The position numbers were made by a program, and so were the translations under genes. The notes under the pieces are model-generated. The model did no database searches. It was not told the DNA's origin and saw only the letters and a program-made list of their open reading frames with translations. A stretch of DNA of 64,000 bases from Bacteroidia bacterium (GTDB lineage Bacteria; Bacteroidota; Bacteroidia; J057): assembly GCA_019695295.1 (NCBI GenBank), contig JAIBAH010000012.1, positions 1 through 64,000 on the forward strand, read 5' to 3'. This document shows positions 18,055 through 27,240 of the stretch, in pieces (positions within the stretch are counted from its first letter, which is position 1; the number at the start of each line of letters is the position of its first letter).

Positions 18055-19338
18055 ATGAGATTTCTCTATACATTTTTAATTTATGTATATGGCTTAATGA
18101 TAAACGTAGCGGCTTTTTTTACTCCTAAAGCCCGGAAATGGGTAGATGGACGACAAAATTACTGGCACAACCTGGAGTCCGGAGTGAAAAACGTCAATGC
18201 ACAAAGCCCGAACAAGCCCTGGATTTGGTTTCATTGTGCATCTTTAGGAGAATTTGAGCAGGGCAGACCGCTGATTGAGAAAATACACAGGAATCATTGC
18301 ATACATTATAATATATGTATTACTTTTTTTTCCCCTTCGGGGTATGATGTTCGTAAGCATTATCCTTTGGCTGACCTGATTGCCTATCTTCCGCTGGATA
18401 CCCCTGCCAATGCAAAGCGTTTTGTCCGGATACTCAATCCGTCTTTGATTGTCTTTGTGAAGTATGAGTTGTGGCCTAACTTTCTCCGTGCAATCCGTGA
18501 AAAAAATATTTATCACATACTGATTTCTGCAAGATGGAGAAAAAATCACCGGATTTTCCGTTTTCCGCTTCAGTTTTTTTATCAGAAAGTCCTGAGCGGT
18601 TTTTCCGCAATATTTACCCAGGATTCCATCACTCAGGCGCTTTTAAAGCAGCTCAACCCGGATTCAGTCATAGTGGAGGCCGGAGATACCCGCTTTGACA
18701 GCGTTGTTGATACCCTTGAGAAGTTTCAGCCTGTACCGGAGGTCGAAAAATGGGTAAAAGGTGCCGGGCTTGTCATCGTAGGCGGGAGTACCTGGGCAGA
18801 GGAAGAGGCAATCCTGATGAAAGCAGGGGAGAAACTCCCTCCTGAAATAAAATTATTGATTGCTCCTCATGAAATTCATCCGGAAAAAATCCATAAATAT
18901 GTAGAAAAATACCCGGAAGAAAGTGTGGTTTTTAGTGAATTGCTGAAAAATCCGGAGCAATATGCCGAAAAAAAAATCTGCTGGATAGACCAAATCGGGT
19001 TACTTTCCCGTTTATACAAATATGCTGATATTGCACTGGTGGGAGGCGGCTTTAGCGGGAATCTGCACAATATACTTGAACCTTGTGTTTATGGGAGTTT
19101 TATTCTTTTTGGAAGTCATTATAATAAAGGGAAGTTTCCGGAGGCAACCGACCTGACAGAAAAAGGAGGTGCCCTTGGAATTCAGACGGCAGAAGACCTT
19201 GAAAAAGCAATAAAAAAGGCAGGAGAGCAATCTTTTCGGGAAAAAATTCGTTCCATCAATAGACGTTTTGTTCAGGAAAGAACCGGTGCAACAGAGCAGA
19301 TTTACAAATATATACTGGAAGAAATTAAGAAAAAGTAG
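18055..19338 (+). CDS. waaA: 3-deoxy-D-manno-octulosonic acid transferase
   Basis: A 427-residue membrane-anchored GT30 enzyme that adds Kdo from CMP-Kdo to lipid IVA, an essential step of LPS core assembly at the inner membrane. Evidence: an N-terminal hydrophobic anchor (FLIYVYGLMINVAAFF), the acceptor-site motif WFHCASLGEFEQGRPL with the catalytic Glu, KYELWPNFL, STWAEEE, APHEIHPEKI and the nucleotide-sugar site GGGFSGNLHNILEPCVYG. Length matches the family. It is transcribed alone after a long AT-rich leader. Confidence 0.95.
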   Translation: MRFLYTFLIYVYGLMINVAAFFTPKARKWVDGRQNYWHNLESGVKNVNAQSPNKPWIWFHCASLGEFEQGRPLIEKIHRNHCIHYNICITFFSPSGYDVRKHYPLADLIAYLPLDTPANAKRFVRILNPSLIVFVKYELWPNFLRAIREKNIYHILISARWRKNHRIFRFPLQFFYQKVLSGFSAIFTQDSITQALLKQLNPDSVIVEAGDTRFDSVVDTLEKFQPVPEVEKWVKGAGLVIVGGSTWAEEEAILMKAGEKLPPEIKLLIAPHEIHPEKIHKYVEKYPEESVVFSELLKNPEQYAEKKICWIDQIGLLSRLYKYADIALVGGGFSGNLHNILEPCVYGSFILFGSHYNKGKFPEATDLTEKGGALGIQTAEDLEKAIKKAGEQSFREKIRSINRRFVQERTGATEQIYKYILEEIKKK

Positions 19339-19391
19339 TCATATTTTAATATTTAAGCAAAAAACCACATAAATTATAATAAGAATCTAAT

Positions 19392-19745
19392 ATGAGAAAT
19401 GTAATAATACTTCTAATTTTGTGCGCCGGATTAGCAGGGTCTTTTTCGCGTGTACAGGCTCAGGTCTCCGACTATTACGAAGAACCCAGAATGTATATCG
19501 GAAGCGTTAACCCCAGTGGTGAATTTATGGAGGTGAATTATGATATCAATACTGCCGGATATGTAGAACTTCACCTGATAGACTCCAAAGGACAAAAATT
19601 ATGGATTAAAGGGCAATTAAGGTCTAAAAAGGGTCAGTACACATTTAAAATTCCGCTGGAACCAATGGCTAAAAACGAAAAATATGATGTTTTAATCAAG
19701 TTTAAGGGAAAAGAAGAAAAGTCCTACTTCTATACTCCCTCCTGA
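19392..19745 (+). CDS. Small secreted Ig-like protein
   Basis: A 117-residue protein with a signal peptide (about 1-23, ending VQAQ). The 90-residue mature part is all-beta in character, with YDINTAGYVELHLIDSKGQKLW and IPLEPMAKNEKYDVLIKFKG. This resembles the strand order of a FlgD-Ig or type A T9SS C-terminal module but without the sorting signature YPNP or its GxY ending. It could be a periplasmic binding module. Family unknown; signal peptide and codon pattern make it a real gene. Confidence 0.75.
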   Translation: MRNVIILLILCAGLAGSFSRVQAQVSDYYEEPRMYIGSVNPSGEFMEVNYDINTAGYVELHLIDSKGQKLWIKGQLRSKKGQYTFKIPLEPMAKNEKYDVLIKFKGKEEKSYFYTPS

Positions 19746-19825
19746 ATCCTGAATTAATTCATTAAACAAAAAGCCGGCTTTGTTTGTACTAAGTAGAATT
19801 ACCATAATTAATTTTTTAATATTAA

Positions 19826-20587
19826 ATGATGACCAAAAAAAGTATTCTGATGAAAAAAAGCTGGATTTTGATTTGTGGACTTTTCCTGATGAGTCTTACC
19901 GTATTTGCACAGGAAGCTTGTAAGTGTGAAGAAATTCCGGGCTTTAAAAGGGATTTATGCTTTGATAACGAAAAATATCCCGCTGCTTACGCACAGTTTC
20001 AGTCCGGCGTAAATCATTTTTATTTTAAACCGGTAAACGGGAAAAAATATAAAAAAATAGAACTCGCTTCCGATAAATCCACAGAAGACTATCTGATTTC
20101 GCTCGCCAATAATAAAGCCCTGAAAGTGACAGCCAATGACGTGCTTTTTCTTCAGTCTGCTTTGTCTAAATGGGGTACTTTTGAAACAGAATCCCTGATT
20201 AAAAAGGTGGGTGATAATAAACGTACCGAAGCGGATCTCGTCAAACTCGCCACTGAAAAAACGGCCTCCGGTCTGGGTTTCCAACTCATGCGCGCCGGCA
20301 AAGGGAAAATGGCAGAAGCCGGTAAAAAAGTTACCGTTCATTACAGAGGATACCTCACCAATGGACAGATTTTTGATGCTTCCTTTGACAGAGGAGCCCC
20401 TTTTGAGTTCGCTTTAGGCAAAGGTCAGGTAATCAAAGGATGGGATGAAGGAATTGCTAAATTGCATGTAGGGGATCATGCTGTACTGAGAATCCCTGCT
20501 GAATTGGGATATGGTGCACGGAAAGTAGGTTCTATACCTGAAAATTCAGAACTCATCTTCGAAGTGATTTTGCTCGGGGTTCAATAA
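19826..20587 (+). CDS. FKBP-type peptidyl-prolyl cis-trans isomerase
   Basis: A 253-residue exported FKBP. The signal peptide begins at MKKSWILICGLFLM (the ATG at 19850 is an equally good start) and is followed by an unusual region of about 120 residues that starts with CKCEEIPGF and carries a possible disulfide (C28/C30-type pair). The FKBP domain is C-terminal (about 155-253) with the canonical VTVHYRGYLTNGQIFDASFDRG, GQVIKGWDEG and ELGYGAR motifs. It should assist folding of exported proteins in the periplasm. The N-terminal domain is not one I recognise. Confidence 0.92.
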   Translation: MMTKKSILMKKSWILICGLFLMSLTVFAQEACKCEEIPGFKRDLCFDNEKYPAAYAQFQSGVNHFYFKPVNGKKYKKIELASDKSTEDYLISLANNKALKVTANDVLFLQSALSKWGTFETESLIKKVGDNKRTEADLVKLATEKTASGLGFQLMRAGKGKMAEAGKKVTVHYRGYLTNGQIFDASFDRGAPFEFALGKGQVIKGWDEGIAKLHVGDHAVLRIPAELGYGARKVGSIPENSELIFEVILLGVQ

Positions 20588-20653
20588 ATTTTTATACCGC
20601 CATTTTTTATATAATTTACTCATTTTTCCACCACCAAGTAATACCAAAAAAGC

Positions 20654-21745
20654 ATGAGTGTATCCACCGTATCAAAAAAAAGTATTGATATTAAAATTCA
20701 GCCCGTTGAAAAGTCCCGGTTAGCAGATATTGATATGTCAAACGTGGGATTTGGCAGGATTTTCAGCGACCATATGTTTGTATGTCATTATGCAAACGGA
20801 AAGTGGGAAACCCCTGAGATTGTTCCTTACGGAAAGATGGAACTTAGCCCAAGTTTTTCAGCGATTCATTACGGACAGGCTATTTTTGAAGGCATGAAGG
20901 CCTATAAGGGAGAAGATGGAGAACCCCTTTTTTTCAGACCCGACGAAAACTGGAAAAGAATGAATCATTCCGCTTCCCGTATGTGTATGCCTGAAATTCC
21001 CCATGCTCTTTTTATGGAGGGCCTGCACTCTTTGATAGAGTTGGACAAAGCTTGGATACCAGACAATGACAAGGGTCAGTTGTATATCCGCCCGCATATG
21101 TTTGCTACAGATGAATTCATAGGGGTAAGGGCTTCTGATACCTACACATTTGTCATTTTTACCTGCCCCGTAAGTTTTTATTACAAAGACCCGGTAAAAC
21201 TACTGGCTACAAAAGAATATTCCCGTGCAGCAATCGGAGGAACCGGAAACGCCAAAGCCGCAGGAAATTATGCTGCTTCTCTCTTTCCAGATAAATTAGC
21301 CAAAAGTCAGGGCTATGACAATGTGCTTTGGCTTGATGCACGCCTTCATCAGTATATAGAGGAATGTGGAACGATGAATGTCTTCTTCGTAATAGACGAC
21401 GCAGTCGTAACGCCTATCCCTACAGGTACAATTTTAGGGGGAGTTACGCGAGACAGTGTCCTGAAATTACTGAAAGATAATAAAAATATACTGGGCTTAA
21501 ACAGCGTAGAGTTGAGAAGGGTATCCATTTATGAAATAGAAGATGCTTATATGCAGGGGACGCTGCGCGAAGCATTCGGGACAGGTACAGCTGCCACAAT
21601 AGCTCCTATCGCCAAAATCGGATTTGCCGGTAAAGATATGAATCTCTCCGACGAACGCCCGATTTCAACCTGGCTGTACAAGCAGCTTTATGGAATCCAG
21701 ACCGGGAAAATATATGACCCCTATAACTGGGTAGTAAAATTTTAA
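20654..21745 (+). CDS. ilvE: Branched-chain amino acid aminotransferase
   Basis: A 363-residue fold-type IV PLP aminotransferase for Val, Leu and Ile (EC 2.6.1.42). The pyridoxal lysine is K201 in GTGNAKAAGNYAAS; the conserved EECGTMNVFF and GTILGGVTRDSVL motifs follow, along with AFGTGTAATIAPI. The long N-terminus (SIDIKIQPVEKSRL) is that of the eukaryote-like BCAT II branch common in Bacteroidota. A terminator follows directly. Confidence 0.95.
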   Translation: MSVSTVSKKSIDIKIQPVEKSRLADIDMSNVGFGRIFSDHMFVCHYANGKWETPEIVPYGKMELSPSFSAIHYGQAIFEGMKAYKGEDGEPLFFRPDENWKRMNHSASRMCMPEIPHALFMEGLHSLIELDKAWIPDNDKGQLYIRPHMFATDEFIGVRASDTYTFVIFTCPVSFYYKDPVKLLATKEYSRAAIGGTGNAKAAGNYAASLFPDKLAKSQGYDNVLWLDARLHQYIEECGTMNVFFVIDDAVVTPIPTGTILGGVTRDSVLKLLKDNKNILGLNSVELRRVSIYEIEDAYMQGTLREAFGTGTAATIAPIAKIGFAGKDMNLSDERPISTWLYKQLYGIQTGKIYDPYNWVVKF

Positions 21746-21763
21746 AGTAAGATAGGAGATAAA

Positions 21764-21806
21764 AAACAAAAGCAGGTGGTTTTTACAAAACTACCCGCTT
21801 TTGTTT
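21764..21806 (+). terminator. Terminator after ilvE
   Basis: A 10-bp perfect outer stem (AAACAAAAGC with GCTTTTGTTT) continued inward with one mismatch and one G-U pair. The 3' arm ends in TTTTGTTT. Confidence 0.75.
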
Positions 21807-22062
21807 AAATGCCACAGCAAAATTATCTCAATAATTAATACAAAATAGTTATTGCCTGGCAACGGATTTTAAAAAAAAGCGTTTCTTTCTGAAAGGATGA
21901 AACATTGACAGGGAAATATATTAGTATTTTGCCAAAAAATGAATTTTGTACGGGAATCTTACTTTAAACCGGCATTTTTTTTCAAAATTTGTATTTTTAA
22001 TAAAAAACATATAATTTCGCACAATTTCACCTTAATTTTTCAATTTATTTTTTTAATTTATT
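21807..22062. other. Leader region of SprB-repeat protein gene
   Basis: About 256 nt, very AT-rich, with no gene I can support. It contains CATTGACAGGG followed by TTAGTATTTTG near 21905-21932, which looks like a near-miss -33/-7 pair, then a long leader that may be untranslated mRNA of the downstream surface protein. Confidence 0.4.
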
Positions 22063-25035
22063 ATGAGAAAATTATTAATCATCGTAACTTCGCTTTTAGT
22101 AGGCTCAGGCGTTACGGCTCAGAATCAAAGATTCATCTACAAGGGTGATCTTGATAACAGGTCGGTTGCTGTGAAACCTACTGAATCGGTTTTCAGCACA
22201 AACCGTACCGCACCTCAGGTGCAAACCAATACCAATACAGGAAATATGGGTACTGACGCAGTAACCAGTACAGCGATTCTTGTATTACCTAATCCTTACG
22301 GTTATGCAGTTGTAGCTGAGCAAAAAGAGGTATGTGCTATGCCTTCTCTTGATGCAGTAGCTTTCGCAAACCGTCAGGACCCTGCAACTTATGGTGGGGG
22401 TATCAGCGGACACTTCCGTTACTCTGTTTCTACTGACGCAGGTCAGAACTGGACTACCGGTATCGGTGTAACGAATGCTGACGCTCAGACTTTAGGACTT
22501 GGCCGTTATCCGGACAATTATCTTTTTGCCGGCGGTACAAATCCAACCACCAATGATTTGAAATTCCATATCAGCGGACCTACTGTTGATATCAGCGGCT
22601 CAGGTTTCGCAGGACAGGTATTTAATACCGTAACCAGTAATCTTACCAATGCTGCAAGTTTCAACGTTACTCAGGAAGATTATGTAAATCAGGGAAATAC
22701 CTTGTTTTATTCTGAAGGAACTCAGCAAGGCTATGATTCCGGAATTTTCTGGAAAGTAGATGGTACTACTGATGCTGCAGATGATAACCTTTATGTAAGT
22801 AAAGGTACATTCAATGCAACTACTCAGAAATTAGAGTGGACGCTTCACGATACCATTACAGCTACCTGGAATCTTGCAGTTGACGGTGCTTCGCACTGGA
22901 CAAGTGTTAATATCGCTTTCTCTCCTGACGGAAAAAAAGGATTTATCTGTGTTTTAGGGGACATGGTAGGAGGAAGAGACTCTATCTATATGCCTGTTAT
23001 CTGGGAATATGACTTCGCTACTGATTCCTGGATGGCTCCTTATGAAGTAAATATCAACGCATTCCCTGAACTTGCGGGTTATGTTCAGCAGTGGGTGGAT
23101 ACTGCAAACGTATCTATCAGTAATGGTACGGTTACTACCGGCTTTAACTGTGACTTAACGGTTGACAATGACGGAAATCCTCATATCATGGCTGTGGTAG
23201 GACCTGCTTCTTCCGGAACTGCTTCTCCAACTGCTTATTCTATCTCTTCCGGTTTCGGAATGCAGATGATGGACATCACGATTGACCCATGGGGTGACTG
23301 GAACATGATTACCTTAGGCCCAGTTTATACTTTCCGTGAATCTTTAGGAAGTGGTGCCAATGTTGTAAGTCTAGATATTGCTACTCACCTTTCCCGTACA
23401 ATGGACGGAACAAAAATCTTCTATACATGGTGTGATACAGATACTACTGGTATCGGTGGTAATGATAATATTGCTCCCAACCTTTGGGGAAGATTCTATG
23501 ACGTGGATGCAAACCTGATTTCTACTTCAGTTGACTGGACTTTTGATGATGGTTTCTTCGCAACAAAAGCACGTCAGCCAAAAACATCTGAGTATGTTTT
23601 TGAAGCTACTTCTGCTTCTGCATGCGGTATGGTTTATACTGTACCTACCACAGTAGTTGACTTCTCTGACCTTACCAATATGCTTGCACCTGTAACAATT
23701 TACTACTTCGAAGATGTAAGTTACGATTGTTCAACTGCTGATCAGAATCCTACCTGGTTCTATAACTGTGCATCCAATCCTATCTCTGTTACTCCTACTG
23801 TAACTCCTGCAGGTTGTGGTCAGAATAATGGTAGTGCTTCTATCGTGCTTGCTGGCGGTGTACCCGGCTCAACCGGATATACAGTTTCTGTAACTGACGC
23901 AAGTGGTGCAAACGTTCCTTATGCAAACAACATGATTTCCAACGTGGGTGCGGGTATCTATACTGTAATGGTAACCGACTCTTTGGGTTGTATGAGCGAA
24001 ACTTCTGTAAGCGTTACTAACTTGAATGCTCCTACAGTTACAGTTACCAATACGGTTAATCCTGCTTGTTTCAATACAGCTAATGGTGGTGCTACGCTTT
24101 CTATCACTGGTGGAACAGCTCCTTATACTGTAAACTGGTCTTCCGGAGCAACAGGAACCAATCCTACTAACTTACCTAACGGTGTTAATACTTATACAGT
24201 AACAGACGCAGGTCAGTGTATTACTACAGGTCAAATTACTTTAACGGCTCCTCCTGCTATCAATGTAACTGAAAGTGCGGGTAACTTACAGTGTAATGGT
24301 GACAACAGCGGTTCGGTTTCTCTGTTAATCTCAGGTGGTTCCGGTGGAACAAATGTTACCTGGACTCCTGCAAGTGCAGGTACAGGTTCTGTAGTTACAG
24401 GTCTTGCTGCCGGTTCTTACTCTTATACTGTTACTGACGGAAATAACTGTACTGTAACCAACAGTGTAACTATCACTCAGCCTGCTGCTATCGTTGCTAC
24501 AGGTTCTGCTACTCCTAACAGCGTTGCAAGTGCTACAGGCCCTTGGTCTGGAACCTGTACTGTAAATGCTTCCGGTGGAACAGGTGTATTGACTTACTCC
24601 TGGTCTTTACTTTCTAATACAACCAACGTTCCGATTACTACCAATAACCCGGGTACTACTGCATTCCAGTCCGGCTTACCGGGTGGGGTAATGACTATCA
24701 TTATCGAAGACGAAAATGGTTGTTTGGATACAGTTACTCAAACCATTGAAGGATATACTGTTGGTATAGAAGAATCATTAATTGGTATCAATGACTTCAA
24801 AGCTTATCCTAATCCTGCAAACACAGTATTGAATGTAAGCATGACTTTAAATAACGCTGATGATGTAACGGTTTCTTTAGTAAGCCTTAACGGTCAGGTA
24901 ATGATGACCAAAACGGCTAAAAACAGTGCTTCTTTCAACACTCAGCTGAATGTAGCGAATCTTGCTTCCGGTATGTATTTCTTACAGGTAACTACCTCTA
25001 TTGGTACTGCTACCCAAAAGTTAATCATCGAATAA
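22063..25035 (+). CDS. Large T9SS type A surface protein with SprB-like repeats
   Basis: A 990-residue secreted protein with a signal peptide (about 1-20, ending VTAQN), a region of about 550 residues I do not recognise (with beta-propeller-like phrases such as AFSPDGKKGFICV), then about four SprB-like repeats (around 575-905; GCGQNNGSASIVLAGG, CFNTANGGATLSITGG, LQCNGDNSGSVSLLISGG). It ends in a type A T9SS sorting domain (KAYPNPANTVLNV...ASGMYFLQV...KLIIE, about 910-990). SprB is the mobile gliding adhesin in Flavobacterium, but repeats alone do not prove that job. Third positions favour T/C in GGT, GCT and AAC more than in neighbours, as in very abundant proteins. Confidence 0.88.
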   Translation: MRKLLIIVTSLLVGSGVTAQNQRFIYKGDLDNRSVAVKPTESVFSTNRTAPQVQTNTNTGNMGTDAVTSTAILVLPNPYGYAVVAEQKEVCAMPSLDAVAFANRQDPATYGGGISGHFRYSVSTDAGQNWTTGIGVTNADAQTLGLGRYPDNYLFAGGTNPTTNDLKFHISGPTVDISGSGFAGQVFNTVTSNLTNAASFNVTQEDYVNQGNTLFYSEGTQQGYDSGIFWKVDGTTDAADDNLYVSKGTFNATTQKLEWTLHDTITATWNLAVDGASHWTSVNIAFSPDGKKGFICVLGDMVGGRDSIYMPVIWEYDFATDSWMAPYEVNINAFPELAGYVQQWVDTANVSISNGTVTTGFNCDLTVDNDGNPHIMAVVGPASSGTASPTAYSISSGFGMQMMDITIDPWGDWNMITLGPVYTFRESLGSGANVVSLDIATHLSRTMDGTKIFYTWCDTDTTGIGGNDNIAPNLWGRFYDVDANLISTSVDWTFDDGFFATKARQPKTSEYVFEATSASACGMVYTVPTTVVDFSDLTNMLAPVTIYYFEDVSYDCSTADQNPTWFYNCASNPISVTPTVTPAGCGQNNGSASIVLAGGVPGSTGYTVSVTDASGANVPYANNMISNVGAGIYTVMVTDSLGCMSETSVSVTNLNAPTVTVTNTVNPACFNTANGGATLSITGGTAPYTVNWSSGATGTNPTNLPNGVNTYTVTDAGQCITTGQITLTAPPAINVTESAGNLQCNGDNSGSVSLLISGGSGGTNVTWTPASAGTGSVVTGLAAGSYSYTVTDGNNCTVTNSVTITQPAAIVATGSATPNSVASATGPWSGTCTVNASGGTGVLTYSWSLLSNTTNVPITTNNPGTTAFQSGLPGGVMTIIIEDENGCLDTVTQTIEGYTVGIEESLIGINDFKAYPNPANTVLNVSMTLNNADDVTVSLVSLNGQVMMTKTAKNSASFNTQLNVANLASGMYFLQVTTSIGTATQKLIIE

Positions 25036-25060
25036 GCCGGATTGCTTAAGCAATAAAATC

Positions 25061-25088
25061 AATGCCTCTTCCGAAAGGAGGGGGCATT
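25061..25088 (+). terminator. Terminator after SprB-repeat protein gene
   Basis: A 12-bp stem with two G-U pairs closed by a GAAA tetraloop (a very stable GNRA loop), followed by a T-rich run, 26 nt after the stop. Confidence 0.88.
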
Positions 25089-25089
25089 T

Positions 25090-25323
25090 TTATTGTTTAT
25101 AAAAGGGGAGTGGTTCCGTTTGATTTATTGATGTAAGGGGACAAAAGTATCCCTGCAATTGTGGCCATGCCGCAAGCATCTGCAAACTGTCATAAACCCA
25201 TAGTCTGCGGTTTCCTTCAGAACGGTTTATGGTCAGGGGGTAGTTACAATAGGTTTTTGGAGAAACTTTACTGACAAAACCGGAAGCCGAATCACCTGTT
25301 CTAATTCCTCTAAAACAGGAAGA
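25090..25323 (-). pseudogene. Possible gene remnant without start codon
   Basis: An open frame of 77 codons between two stops on the minus strand. Its composition is protein-like (includes YCNYPLTINRSEGNRRLWVY and MLAAWPQLQGYF), but the only ATG is internal, late in the frame, and the upstream sequence is full of stops. It could be the 3' end of a decayed gene whose 5' part was lost, or a chance frame. I do not recognise the family. Confidence 0.3.
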
Positions 25324-25525
25324 TCAGGAAACTTATTTCGTTTTTGTGCAAAGAAAAACCGGAAATGAATAGCACTTCAAATCCGGTTTATAAGTTATCT
25401 GAAAGCAATAAAAAAGGGTTGAAACAATTTGGGCTCACAATGAACCGGAGTCAGAAAACGATTTGTTTTTTCATTTGTATATAAAAAAGTCAGAATTTAA
25501 TATCACATAAAGCAATGTTTCCGAT
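25324..25525. other. Intergenic, no supported gene
   Basis: About 200 nt between the possible remnant and the transglycosylase stop. On the minus strand it opens with MKKQIVF then a stop, and short frames broken by stops follow, which could be more decay of the same ancestor. No promoter or hairpin stands out. Confidence 0.4.
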
Positions 25526-26305
25526 TCAGAATCCCGCTGTATTTACGTATCCGCTTGTGCTTTCGTCTTCGATATTCTTTTTATGCTTTCCGGCTATATA
25601 GGCTTTAGGGAAAACCCTTTGCATTCTTTTATCCACATCACTCACGGTAACTCTTCCGTCTTTGTCCTCATCAAGTCCTGCATTTTGTTTAAAGGCAATG
25701 CTGGGTTTTGCATATAAAGTATAGCAATAATCCCCGCTCAGGGCTTTAGGGTATAAAATTGCGAGGTAGAGTTTGGTAAGGCTGTCAAAATTACCATATT
25801 TGGCTTTAATCATGGATAAATAGGTATAGACATATTCCAGTTGTTCTGTATGTGTCATCGTTTTTAGTTTTTCCGGTGAAGTATTGATTTCGGCTGCTGT
25901 AGCCGGCATAAACTGAATCAAACCTACTGCACCACTGCCTTTTAGATTCACTGCGGCGGCATCAAAGCGGGACTCTGAGTACATTACAGACATCAGCCAT
26001 TCCGGTTGAATATTGAGACGGGTGGATACTTCCCTTACTTTTGCTTCAAAAGCCTGCTTGTCCGACACATAGACAGCCGCTTTATCCATCAGGTATAAAT
26101 CATCCGCATTACTACCGCTGAAAATCGCCGGATTGAAAAAAGAATGAGAAAGCAGGTTGGTGATAATCGCAGTGATGAGCAGAATGCCCATTCCTCTGAA
26201 TTTTACCGGAAATGTGAAACCAAGATGACGAACCAGTGAAGAGCCGGTTTCTGAGTTGATAAACTGAGTTGTTTTCATCGCTTTAGAACTATTAAATTGT
26301 GACAT
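25526..26305 (-). CDS. Lytic transglycosylase (SLT domain) with EF-hand loop
   Basis: I start at the ATG at 26305 (MSQFNSSKAM); the 42 codons before it are Phe/Tyr/Lys-rich translated leader. The 259-residue protein has one membrane segment (about 38-53) and a soluble-lytic-transglycosylase domain (about 85-205). The catalytic Glu is E111 in MYSESRFD, followed by GAVGLIQFMPATAAEI and the LYLAILYP segment. After the domain comes DEDKDGRVTVSD, a textbook DxDxDGxxxxxD calcium-binding EF-hand loop. Such enzymes cleave the peptidoglycan glycan strand in the periplasm. The EF-hand suggests Ca2+ affects stability or activity (inference). Confidence 0.85.
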   Translation of the reverse strand: MSQFNSSKAMKTTQFINSETGSSLVRHLGFTFPVKFRGMGILLITAIITNLLSHSFFNPAIFSGSNADDLYLMDKAAVYVSDKQAFEAKVREVSTRLNIQPEWLMSVMYSESRFDAAAVNLKGSGAVGLIQFMPATAAEINTSPEKLKTMTHTEQLEYVYTYLSMIKAKYGNFDSLTKLYLAILYPKALSGDYCYTLYAKPSIAFKQNAGLDEDKDGRVTVSDVDKRMQRVFPKAYIAGKHKKNIEDESTSGYVNTAGF

Positions 26306-26465
26306 AAAAGACCGTAATTGAAAATAAAAAAACTTAAATAAATAGTATTTGTATAAAAATATTAGCAAATAACGGAGGTATTTTTTATAAAAACAAATTT
26401 TTTGTGAAAAAATTACTATTATTTTTATCAAAAAAATATAAATTGCTTTATCTCAGGGAATTATT

Positions 26466-26495
26466 TTGAGTATTTATGACAAAATATTACTTTTG
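26466..26495 (+). promoter_or_regulatory. Consensus Bacteroidota promoter before DUF4241 gene
   Basis: TTG at 26466-26468, a 19-nt spacer, then TACTTTTG at 26488-26495: an exact match to the TTG-N19-TAnnTTTG primary sigma factor consensus, 26 nt before the ATG. Confidence 0.75.
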
Positions 26496-26521
26496 ACCAT
26501 TGAAACTAAAATAAATAAACA

Positions 26522-27139
26522 ATGAAATATAATGAACTATTATCCCTTACTCATGGGGAATCTGTAAGGGAGAAAGAAGTGGGTATGCTGAATGTGGTTA
26601 CCGGAAAAATTGTTGTTTGTGATCCGGTAACGAATCCCGACCGGACTCCTTTTACTGAAGAAATTCCTGTGGGGGAGTATCCGGTTTCGGTATTTGTACA
26701 TGAGGAAAAGAAAAGTATCGTACTGATTCGGTTGCAGATTCAGCAGAAACCCGTGGCTCAATGGGAGGTGGCTCTGCTTCCGGGTCAGGATTTACAGTCA
26801 CTGGGAGAAGGGGAATATTTTGGTTTTCCGGTGATGACTGGCCTTGGGTGCTATACAGATGAACTGAGTGCCGATTTTTTTAAAGCGATTCAGGAAAGGC
26901 TGCAATCCGAAATGGGAGAGGAGCTGATGGCATATTATAATAATTTTCTTGTCAATGAAATGGCTGCAAATGAAAATCTTTACTGTAATCATTTTCCCTC
27001 ACCGGATTCCCGCCTGAATATGATTGTATTTTCTGCCGGATGGGATGAAGGTACTTTCCCTTCCTATTGGGGCAGGGACGAAAACGGAGCGGTTGTTTGT
27101 CTGATTACCGATACAGGGATTATGAATTTAACCCCGTAA
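26522..27139 (+). CDS. DUF4241 domain-containing protein
   Basis: A 205-residue cytosolic protein matching the DUF4241 pattern: an N-terminal VTGKIVVCDP, the IPVGEYPVSV strand, WEVALLPG, FGFPVMTGLGCYTDE in the middle and SAGWDEGTFPSYWGRDENGAVVCLITD at the end. DUF4241 proteins occur widely as stand-alone genes and also in polymorphic-toxin immunity islands; no toxin gene is adjacent here. It has its own strong promoter. Biochemical function unknown. Confidence 0.82.
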   Translation: MKYNELLSLTHGESVREKEVGMLNVVTGKIVVCDPVTNPDRTPFTEEIPVGEYPVSVFVHEEKKSIVLIRLQIQQKPVAQWEVALLPGQDLQSLGEGEYFGFPVMTGLGCYTDELSADFFKAIQERLQSEMGEELMAYYNNFLVNEMAANENLYCNHFPSPDSRLNMIVFSAGWDEGTFPSYWGRDENGAVVCLITDTGIMNLTP

Positions 27140-27240
27140 TTGAAGAAAATACGGGTAGAATGAAAAAATAATTCACTGAAAAAGAATTATATAAAAAAAA
27201 ATGTATATTTTTACGGGTTAACGATTAATTATCAAATCTT

